From positions 8,680,001-8,744,000 of the forward strand of contig JAPFFF010000001.1 of assembly GCA_039105265.1 (NCBI GenBank): a stretch of 64,000 nt of DNA. The letters are read 5' to 3'. The DNA comes from Tritrichomonas musculus. Taxonomy: Eukaryota > Parabasalia > Tritrichomonadida > Tritrichomonadidae. The notes under the pieces are model-generated. The model ran no database searches, was not told the DNA's origin, and saw only the letters and a program-made list of their open reading frames with translations. Made by a program: the position numbers and the translations under genes. Positions 1 to 8,691 of the stretch are shown piece by piece; the stretch's first letter is position 1; each line of letters opens with the position of its first letter.

Positions 1-83
1 AATTTATCATTGAAAACTAATAATTATTTATTTCAAAATTGAGTTGATTATCTTCATTTTTCAATACTATTCAGAAAAATTGA

Positions 84-3000
84 GTTGTATGCAAAAATGA
101 CTACCAGTTTAAATTAAACAGTATTTTTGATTTTAAAAACTCAAATACTGATTTCTTTGAAATCGACAACGAATCAATGGAAATTTCCATATTATCAACT
201 TTTATTCAAGAATTCAACCATTAAGTAACATGACAAGTGGTGCACTTTTCATTCTTGAACGTTACTTGTCAAATCACATGCTTCATAATTATACAATTCA
301 AAATGTAATTGACAACATTCCATATGATTTAGATTATTCAGTGATGTTTATTTGCAAGTGAAAAACCTAAAAAGCCACGCAAATATTATAAGTGAAATAT
401 ATAAAAGCAACTTGGAAAGTTATTATATTTGCAAAGTTGCATTAATCACTATTTGTGGTTTTGCTATTATGTCTTGTATCGTCTATTTAATTCAAATTAA
501 CATTATTTATAGAAAGGAGAAAATTAAAATTGAATTCTTGAGTTCAGAGGATTTGTTTTCGTTGTTCTTGTTACAAGAAAGTAAAAAAGCTTGGGAACTT
601 CTTCGTGATTTTATTGAATGCTCAAGTGATCCTGCAACAACTGAAGGAAATATGAATAGTGCTCGTTCATCGGTTAATCTTACTCATTTACAATACATAC
701 CATCGAGTTTGAGTGCAATTAGTTTTCTTGACTTAAACGAAAATAGGCCAAATCAGGCAAATACAAACAGCATACAGTTATGTATAAAATATTGAAGCAG
801 TATAAAAAGTGGAAGCACTTTTTTAAAAAATTTTCAAAATTTTTTTTCAAAAATCAATTTTTTTCTCATCATATATTAAAGTTATCCAAAAGTAAAATAA
901 ACCAAAATGCTAAGCGTTTAATACTTTTTATAAATAACTATGACATTTTTATATTAGACTAAAGTCAGAGAATTTTTCGAATGAAGAAGAAGAGAAAATA
1001 TAATGCATTTTATTAGTAGCACTGTGCATTATTTCAAAATTAAATTGGATATATCGATTCTATATATGCTACCACATAATAAATAAAAATAAAACTATAG
1101 CCATTATTATTAACATTTATGATAAAAATAGAAATTTATTTTTTTTTTAAGGCCGTTTAAATTTTATGAAAATTTAAAATTGTTGAAAGTCTGATAAAAA
1201 TGATTTCTAGTTGGATTTAACTTAAATAAATGTTTCTATATATATTCATGAAGATCATTACTACAAGAATCCCCTATTCTATTTTGCTTTTTTTAAGCAG
1301 AATGCTAATTTCAAAATTAGAAATGTTAATATCTTCTTTTTCAATCATTACACTTTTATGTTTGACTAAAAAAAATAATTAAATCTATAAATCACACGTT
1401 ATAAATGAATAAAACATGTTGTATATGAATTATGTACCAAGATACAATCGTATTCTTGAAATCGATAAAATAAACGTCTGTGATTTATAAACGAATATGA
1501 TGTATTAAAAAAAAGTATTTCTATATTTTTTTTTGATTTTATAGTATCAAAGGATTTAATAGTTGCTATCTGATATTAATTTAGGCTTTGTATGATTATT
1601 TTTATTGTACATTTAGGTTTTTTTTATGTAAATTCACAATATGTAAATGATCAGAATTGATCATTCGTTTTAACTAATAAATGAATATTATATAAATTAC
1701 AATACTTTTAAATCAATAAATAATGATATAATCCTATTAAATTAGTTTTTTTTTTACTTGAAAATGAATTTTTATTTCATTTTGTCAATTTCCCTTATTT
1801 GTCATCAAATCCGACTCATCTAAAGATATAATTAGATTCAAAATGTAATAATTAGGGTAATATATTTGTGACATATGCTAATTATATTCTCACGTTTATC
1901 GTAACACAAAAATGATATATTTGTTGTAAATAATTAAACTATTCATCATATTCATTTATTGATTATTTTATAAATATAAATTAATAAATAATGAATATGA
2001 TCAAGGTTTGATATGATCTTAACTTAGTTATTAGAATGTTTTATTTCAGTGAAAAACTAATTTAACTAAATTACTCTTCAAAACAAGAATTTCAACAATT
2101 TTAAATTTTCATAAAATTTAAACGGCCTTAAAAAAAAAATAAATTTCTATTTTTATCATAAATGTTAATAATAATGGCTATAGTTTTATTTTTATTTATT
2201 ATGTGGTAGCATATATAGAATCGATATATCCAATTTAATTTTGAAATAATGCACAGTGCTACTAATAAAATGCATTATATTTTCTCTTCTTCTTCATTCG
2301 AAAAATTCTCTGACTTTAGTCTAATATAAAAATGTCATAGTTATTTATAAAAAGTATTAAACGCTTAGCATTTTGGTTTATTTTACTTTTGGATAACTTT
2401 AATATATGATGAGAAAAAAATTGATTTTTGAAAAAAAATTTTGAAAATTTTTTAAAAAAGTGCTTCCACTTTTTATACTGCTTCAATATTTTATACATAA
2501 CTGTACAAGAACCACTTTTAGAAATGGCCGTTAATCGACATAATTTTAACAAAGATTTTCGATCATTGATTAATTCAAATAATTTTATTCAACTCAACAG
2601 TTCTAACTTTAAAGTTAAATTTTATAAAAAAAAAAAGAAAAAAGGAAGAAATTAAACCAAAAGAAATTTCATATGAAGACAAATATGCAAATGAAGATGA
2701 TACTAAAAATGATAATGAAATTGAAAATATAAATGTTAATAATAATAATGATGATGATTTAGAAGAAGAAGAAGATATTGTTCCAACTTTTGTTCAAGAA
2801 AATAACAATTGTATTCAAGCAATTGCTGAAAAAGAAGCCTTTTTATCATGCCCTTATTTTCATCTTGTTATTTTATTAACGGCACCTTTAATTTTCACCA
2901 TTTTAGTTATTTTGATGTTTCAAATCTCATTAAGTTCGGCTGCAGCAACGAAAGAAGAAACATTCAGTAACATTTTAGTAGGTGAATCATTGGCCAATCA

Positions 3001-4190
3001 TTCGTTGTTTTTGCTAAATTCCACATTTAATGTATTAGAAAAAAGGACAGGAATTTCAGACAGAAGAAGTGAATACTACAATCCCAGCAGAATAAGTGAT
3101 TATGAAAGATGGAAACGAGAGTTCAAGCAAGTTTTATTGAAAGAAAAATTCATAGAAAATTTCCAATATTTTTCCAATGATCAACCAGGATCAAAGAAAG
3201 TTAATGAAATCAAAAAATCATTCAACAAACTATATAAGTCATTTTCGATCAATCAACGAAATCACCGTTCATCTGAAAATGGCACATCCAGTGGTAAAGA
3301 AACGATTGATTGTCATGATGAAATTTTGAGTGATTTGAAAGATTTGGACAGTTTTCATTGATGTTGTTTGTTCTTCTGTTGAAAATTCATTGAATGAAAT
3401 CTTGGATAAAAGTACACCGCCTTCTATTTTGCGAATGTAGTATTGTTTATTTGTTTAGTTGGAACCTTTTCCAAGATTTGTTTTTCTACATGAAAATTTC
3501 AAATGGAACGAGTTTTGTCATTTCAACTGTTTTACTAATGATGACAGTAATTCATGTTTCATTTTCATCGTCACTTTTGTTGAGGAAAGCGTTCAATTCA
3601 CTTTTTCATTTCCCAGATGACTTTTTGAAGCCACCCACAAATATTTCAAGTGACAATTCAAAAAGTGTAAATGAAAAAGTGCCACAGAATGTCCTCATTG
3701 TTACATCGATAACGGAAAGTGACGAAATTTACTCTGTTTCAGATAATTCGAAAGAAATCATCAACAGAAATTTGAATGATTTGATTTCATTGAAAATGTC
3801 GACGACTTTTCCGAGAGTTTTGAACAACGACGATGATTACGAAGTTGAATTTGATGAATCCTCTCAAATTCGCGAGTTTTCGATCAATGATAAAAAGAAA
3901 AAAAAATTCCGTTTTTCAACGGAAAGAATCGGTTGTTTAACAAAAACGGTTATGGTGGAAGAAAATTCACGAGAAAAAACATACATGCAGAGATTATACG
4001 CTTTCTTGCCTCCTTACTTCGCCGACATGCATGGAAAAACGATCAATCTGAATTCAATCACGAAAATGTTTTCGTGATTTCTGTCCGAATTTCAAATGAA
4101 ATTTCACCTCAAATGATCGAAAAAATGCTTAAAAGTAATAGTTATTTCGCAATTGGTAAATCGATTGCCCTTAATCAAATCTTAAAAGTA
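84..4190 (+). pseudogene. Decayed multi-span membrane protein gene, possibly receptor cyclase-like, interrupted by a transposon
   Basis: Coding-like sequence runs on the + strand through at least three frames, so the gene is broken. Readable pieces include SILSTFIQEFNH (near 180-221, ending at a TAA), GALFILERYLSNHML (239-283), a hydrophobic span ALITICGFAIMSCIVYLI near 440-490, a span LVILLTAPLIFTILVILMF near 2860-2920 and a span FVISTVLLMMTVIHVSF near 3510-3560. The frame changes near 222-240, near 352, in the A-rich tract 2622-2640, near 3361-3394 and near 4070. A transposon splits it at 774/2504, with the frame identical on both sides. The piece LYAFLPPYFADMHG near 4000, followed by FVISVRISNEI, recalls the linker and first strand of trichomonad nucleotide cyclase domains, but this is from memory and weak. 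The left end may lie before the window. Family assignment is uncertain; that it is a non-functional gene is much safer. Confidence 0.55.
775..2503. mobile_element. Non-autonomous Tc1/mariner-like element with 414-bp inverted repeats and TA duplication
   Basis: The termini read CAGTTATGTATAAAATATTG inward from both ends and are flanked by TA at 773-774 and 2504-2505. The inverted repeats, 775-1188 and 2090-2503, are 414 bp each and look identical by eye, including matched 10-base T/A runs, so the insertion is probably recent. The 901-bp interior (1189-2089) is AT-rich and has no transposase-length frame; the only open frames lie in the repeats themselves and are mirror copies of each other. 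TA duplication suggests the Tc1/mariner superfamily, but the very long repeats are unusual for it. The element sits inside an old pseudogene and would rely on a transposase from elsewhere. Confidence 0.85.
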
Positions 4191-4786
4191 ATATTTATAT
4201 ATTATTATTTTTATATTATTTATAAATAAAATATAAATTTGAATTAATTAATCAAATAACGCAAAAAAAGGCAAATAATGAGAAAAAATTGGCCATTCAA
4301 TTAGTTGACCCTCCTCTTATAATTACTCTAATAGGAGATAGACCTTCGGCGGTTTTGTAAAATACGGCTATTTGGTCTTTCATTGAATAGTTTATTTTAT
4401 AAAACTTCTACGACGCACGGCAAAAGTGCAACCTTTTAAATACTTTAAAGTATTTAAGTACGGCCTACAGCCGAAAGGGATAAGTGCCCATTCCACATTT
4501 TTTGAAAAAAAAGCAATAAAAGAAAAGGTGTTTTAATTTAAATATTAATTAATATTTCAATAAAATGGATAATTTATGTAGATATTTTTCATAATCTTAT
4601 TTTTATAAAATTGCAATTTTTTACCATAGAAACAAAGAAAAGAAAAAACTGTTTTTTATTTTGATCGTTAAGGACAAATATCAAGGTCATTCAACTTTTT
4701 CATAGCATATTACCATTGAAACCTCAATTCTATGTGTTTTATCAATATTGAATGGTTTACGAAAAAATAGGAGACTACCGCCTTAA
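4191..4786. other. Gene-free stretch with a locally GC-richer, possibly foldable segment
   Basis: No coding frame is supported. Between about 4338 and 4490 the base composition is clearly less AT-biased than its surroundings, with short complementary words CTTCGGC (4345 area) and GCCGAA (4472 area) and a perfect palindrome TTAAATACTTTAAAGTATTTAA near 4434-4456 (written here as two 11-base halves joined). It could be a small structured RNA or a worn element end. I recognise no known RNA family. Confidence 0.3.
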
Positions 4787-5566
4787 GGTACAATTCTCAT
4801 ACGTTAAATATTGAGAAAGAGAACGTTAAAATTTTGTGAAAGTGGACCTCTCAGAAAAAGTTTATTTTTGAATGAGTGTCAGATTTAAAATTCTGAGCTT
4901 TATTTTTTATATTAAATCTTTCAAATGTATAATTTTTTAAAAAATATTTTTTATTTACCTGTTTCACTTTTGTAACGGAAATTTTCACTTTCGTAACGGA
5001 AATTTTCATTTTCGAAACGGAAATTTTCACTTTTGTTACGGAAATATGAAATTTTCATGAATATATGATCTTTGTTATAAAAATTTGTGATTTTAAAGTT
5101 AACATCTTTTATTTAATAAAAAATGATTATTCATTCAGAAAAAATTCATCAACAAAAATATGCAATATATAATAATCTCTTCTTTAAAAAAATATTATTT
5201 AAATAGCAAATTTGTATAATTTATTTAATAAAATATACATATATATGAAGAATTAGTGATTTTTAAAACGAAAAATTTTATTTATTATTTGATCAATCTT
5301 AAAAAAAAATTTTCCATAAAAAATGAAATCTATGGCAATATTAGTTGTTATTATACTAAAATTCATAAAAATATTTAAAATGCTTTATATTTTCTTACGT
5401 TTTTGTATTTTCCGTTACGAAAATGAAAATTTCCGTTACAAAAGTGAAAATTTCTGTTACGAAAGTGGATTTTTCCGTTACAAAAGTGAAACAGGTGTAA
5501 CATGTCTTTTCTTTTTCTTAAAGTGTCAAAAAGTTTTGCAGTTACTAAACGTATGAGAATTGTACC
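4787..5566. mobile_element. MITE-like element with 19-bp inverted repeats, TTAA flanks and mirrored tandem arrays
   Basis: GGTACAATTCTCATACGTT at 4787-4805 is matched in reverse complement ending at 5566. TTAA lies directly outside both ends (4783-4786 and 5567-5570), as expected of a TTAA-targeting (piggyBac-like) element, although a TA duplication with a slightly longer repeat is equally compatible. Just inside, each end carries about four imperfect 21-bp units with the core CGTTACGAAAGTGAAAATTT: reverse orientation at about 4965-5057 and forward at about 5403-5495. The centre is AT-rich with no transposase frame. Subterminal repeat arrays often bind a transposase, so this looks like a non-autonomous element. 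Confidence 0.7.
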
Positions 5567-5570
5567 TTAA

Positions 5571-6000
5571 GACCAAATACTTTCTTTTATCATTGGTTAA
5601 TTCGTTATTTAAAATATTATTATTAAATATGTATTTATCTTCTGGCATCACTGTTTTCATTTTAGAAAAATGTTATTCAAATACTTGTGAATATATTCAA
5701 TTATTCAATTGTAGATTTTTTTTTTTGAGAAGAAAAATTTGATAAAACTCATAGAAACGGCAAGTCTAATTGGATAATTACCTGAATAAATGTTTATTTT
5801 CTATTTGAATGGTTCAATGCAGCATTACCTGAATTTGAGCAAGCACATGATATAAAACGCCTCTGATTTACTTTTTATTATAAAATCAATAAATATGTAA
5901 ATGATATTTTTGAAATTGAATAATATATATATATATATATGATTTCATGAATATTATAATATATTTAAACACAATAAGACGATAAAATACAATTGCTATT
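5571..6000. other. Intergenic stretch, possible remnant of coding sequence
   Basis: AT-rich sequence without a convincing gene. A short + strand frame near 5806-5868 reads FEWFNAALPEFEQAHDIKR then stop, which looks more protein-like than its surroundings and could be the far end of the broken membrane-protein gene at the start of the window. A TA dinucleotide run lies near 5922-5940, downstream of the hypothetical gene on the minus strand. Confidence 0.25.
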
Positions 6001-6789
6001 TCATTTTTTCTTATGAGAGCGAGGAATAATTTCCGGATTTGCTTTTTTTGCTTTTTGCTGGTTATTGCGAGCAGAACCTTCTTTTTTATTTTTATTATTA
6101 AAGCTATATTCATCAAAATTGAATGCTTGGGTAAGTTTTGGTGTTTGCTCGCTCAACTGAGAAACCAATTGAACATAATAATTGTATCTTAGAGCAGCTT
6201 CATCAGTATACTGCTCAGGAGGATCTCTTTTCCATGATGAAATAAAAATAGGTGGTTGAACATATAAATTGTTAACCTCTTTTGAAATCATTGTCATTAA
6301 AGGTGGATCAAAATTAGTATCTTCATTAAGATTCATTTCATCACCAAGGGCAAAGTATGGTCCAATTTCTTTTATATCAATTGGGGTTGATGCAAGCGTA
6401 CTTGATACTGACGTATCATCTTGAATACATAAAGAAGCCGCAAGAGGATAAGCTGAATCTGGATGCAAATTATAAAAATCTCGCACAAGTTCGTTAAATT
6501 TTGTTGGATTCTGGGTGTTTTTTGCTAATGTTTTTAAATCATCTGCAATTCGATCGTTTGGTTCTTTTGGTATCGAAGATTTAGAATTTGAAAGATCATT
6601 TATTCTAGATATTATTCCAGGATATGATGATAATGGATTATCAAATGCATAATTAATTTGTTGTGATTCAGGTGGACGATTGGTAGGATTAATCGGCTTT
6701 TCCTTAATATTAAAATAAATCTCGGCATTTTTTTTACAAGTTTCAGCTATTTGAGTCTGTTTCATAAATTGGAGAGTTTGCTGTTTCAT
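6001..6789 (-). CDS. Hypothetical protein, 262 aa, lysine-rich tail
   Basis: An intact minus-strand frame from an ATG at 6789 to a stop at 6001-6003. I do not recognise the family. The N-terminal 25 residues are polar and could form a short helix; the middle (about residues 40-200) is mixed and Pro/Asn-rich with a moderately conserved-looking stretch DFYNLHPDSAYPLAASLC; a WKRDPPEQYTDEAALRYNYY segment near residue 185-205 precedes a probable helix. The last 45 residues are strongly basic (KKKEGSARNNQQKAKK and a KKK end), which would suit nuclear localisation or RNA/DNA contact. No signal peptide or membrane span is seen. Codon bias matches its neighbours, so it is probably expressed. Confidence 0.65.
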   Translation of the reverse strand: MKQQTLQFMKQTQIAETCKKNAEIYFNIKEKPINPTNRPPESQQINYAFDNPLSSYPGIISRINDLSNSKSSIPKEPNDRIADDLKTLAKNTQNPTKFNELVRDFYNLHPDSAYPLAASLCIQDDTSVSSTLASTPIDIKEIGPYFALGDEMNLNEDTNFDPPLMTMISKEVNNLYVQPPIFISSWKRDPPEQYTDEAALRYNYYVQLVSQLSEQTPKLTQAFNFDEYSFNNKNKKEGSARNNQQKAKKANPEIIPRSHKKK

Positions 6790-7573
6790 TTAAAAAATTT
6801 GTTTCTGAATTTTTAAATAAGTCATTGAATCAAAAAATCACCAAAAAAAAGCATTTTTACTTAAAAATTTATGCATATTTTTGAAAAATATTTTATTTTT
6901 TACAATATGAACCGAGAAATTTATTATAAAACTTAATTATTAAAAATAAATTACAAATATCAAATATGCCATTAATAATATAGTATCTTACTTTAATTGA
7001 ACTAAAATATTTATGTGCTCTTCATTACAATCTGGAAAAAATGAACTTGACCTGCACTTAAAAAATTGCAATTCTCAATCAAATCTTTTATTTTTTCATC
7101 TGAAGATCGTACTTTTTGATTTTTTTGGCAATTGATATGATAGTACAAATTTCTTATTATTGATAAACATTTATCAAGTCATTTTCATTAAAATATAACG
7201 TTGTGATTTTAAATTAGTTAACTAATTTAACGCAACAATACAATAAGAAAAGTCAAAATAGATCAACGTTTATTCATTCTTGATAAAAAAAAAATCCATA
7301 TATTGAACGAAATAAAAAAAAATGATGGTAAAAAATTGTGAAGTTTAGTTAACTTATTTGTATTTTTTGAATAGATTTATTCAAAAATTGCAAATTTTTA
7401 TAAATATAATTAACTTTGAGAAAAATGAATAAAATACAATTTATATTACTATTTAATATATATTTATTATTTAAGTATATATATAAATAATAATAAAATT
7501 TAAATATTCTTTCATTTGACCAAAATTTATATAAAATCTTGTTAAAGCTAAAAATTTTTTTGAAAGAAAACAA
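6790..7573. other. Divergent intergenic region
   Basis: About 780 bases between two divergently transcribed genes. It is very AT-rich with homopolymer runs. I see no repeats with matching ends and no RNA gene. It must hold the promoters of both genes. Confidence 0.5.
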
Positions 7574-7579
7574 TTCATA
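7574..7579 (+). promoter_or_regulatory. Initiator (Inr) of the cysteine protease gene
   Basis: The sequence TTCATATG puts a TCA initiator directly on the start codon. Trichomonad mRNAs are known to start at an Inr (consensus TCA followed by pyrimidine and T/A) with very short leaders. This supports the ATG at 7579. Confidence 0.55.
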
Positions 7580-8526
7580 TGTTTGCTCTTTTTGTATCGC
7601 TTACTTCTTGTGCATATTTCCTCAAACACGAAGAAAAATCATTCCTTTCATGGATGCGTTCAACCAATCAGTACTTTACTGGTGACGAATATCAAATCCG
7701 TTTTGGAATCTTTCTGACCAACTCACGTCTCGTTAAAGAACACAATGCAGCCAACAAAAAATTTACTGTTACACTTAATAAATTTGCAGCTTATACGCCA
7801 GCAGAATATAAAGCCCTTCTTGGCTTCAAGATGGTACTTACCAGACCTAAAGTAGCTAAAGCAAGCAGGAAATCAAATTCAGATTCATTAGATTGGCGTG
7901 ATAAAGGTGTTGTCAATGAAATCAAAGATCAAGCTCAATGCGGATCATGCTGGGCTTTTTCAACTATTCAAGCTGCTGAATCAGTTGATGCCATTTCAAC
8001 AGGAACACTTCAAAGATTTTCCGAACAGAATCTTGTTGACTGCGTTAACACATGCTATGGATGCAATGGCGGTGTAATGACAAATGCTTTTGCTTACATT
8101 GTAGCTTTCCAGGATGGAAAATTCAATCTTGAAAGTGATTACAAATATACAGCTGTAGATGGAACCTGCAAATTCACGCAATACTCAAGTGTTGGCTCTA
8201 TCTCTGATTATATAGTTGTTGAAGAAGGTAATGAAGACGATCTTGCTGCCAAATGCGAACAATATGGTCCAGTAGCTGTTGCTATTGATGCATCAAACTG
8301 GTCATTCCAACTTTACTCTGGTGGTATTTATGATGAACCAGCTTGCTCATCTATCAGCCTTGATCATGGCGTTGGCTGCGTTGGATATGGAAAACAAAAT
8401 ACTAGTAAATATTGGATTGTTCGTAACTCATGGGGAAAAACATGGGGAGAGCAAGGATACATTAAAATGCTTTGGGAAGGTAATCAATGCGGCATTGCTA
8501 CAATGGCTGCTGTCCCTTTGCCCTAA
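7579..8526 (+). CDS. Papain-family (C1A, clan CA) cysteine protease
   Basis: A complete 315-aa cathepsin L/papain-type preproenzyme. Residues 1-13 form a short hydrophobic signal sequence; residues about 14-100 are an I29-type inhibitory prodomain (ERFNIN-like helix around RFGIFLTNSRLVKEHN); the mature enzyme starts near SLDWRDKG at 103-110. All catalytic positions are present: oxyanion Gln118, Cys124 in QCGSCWAFS, His263 in LDHGVGCVGYG and Asn283 in NSWG. The GCNGG motif (161-165) is intact. It would be made in the ER, activated by removal of the propeptide and act in lysosomes or be secreted; in Trichomonas and Tritrichomonas such enzymes degrade host proteins and contribute to cytotoxicity. 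The stop TAAATAA fits the overlapping TAAA polyadenylation signal described for trichomonads. Which numbered CP paralogue it is cannot be told by eye. Confidence 0.97.
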   Translation: MFALFVSLTSCAYFLKHEEKSFLSWMRSTNQYFTGDEYQIRFGIFLTNSRLVKEHNAANKKFTVTLNKFAAYTPAEYKALLGFKMVLTRPKVAKASRKSNSDSLDWRDKGVVNEIKDQAQCGSCWAFSTIQAAESVDAISTGTLQRFSEQNLVDCVNTCYGCNGGVMTNAFAYIVAFQDGKFNLESDYKYTAVDGTCKFTQYSSVGSISDYIVVEEGNEDDLAAKCEQYGPVAVAIDASNWSFQLYSGGIYDEPACSSISLDHGVGCVGYGKQNTSKYWIVRNSWGKTWGEQGYIKMLWEGNQCGIATMAAVPLP

Positions 8527-8691
8527 ATAAGATTGGCTATTTTTAAATTCAATTAAAAAAACAAAATTATTCAATTATATATTCTAAAAAAAAAAAAAAA
8601 TTATAAATAGATAACAAAATTTATTTATTTTTAAATTATTTTTTATTCATCAATATATAAAAATAACAAATATAAAGTAAAATTAATAAAA

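Noticed and set aside
780-962. Small lysine-rich protein frame, repeated in mirror image at 2316-2552
   Set aside because: It lies within the two arms of the inverted-repeat element and exists in both only because the arms are copies; composition is that of AT-rich noncoding DNA.
4341-4490. tRNA or spliceosomal RNA in the GC-richer island
   Set aside because: No tRNA box A/B pair or cloverleaf and no U1, U2, U4, U5 or U6 signature could be found.
5806-5868. Last exon of the decayed membrane gene
   Set aside because: A 20-residue frame is too short to decide; noted only as a possible remnant.
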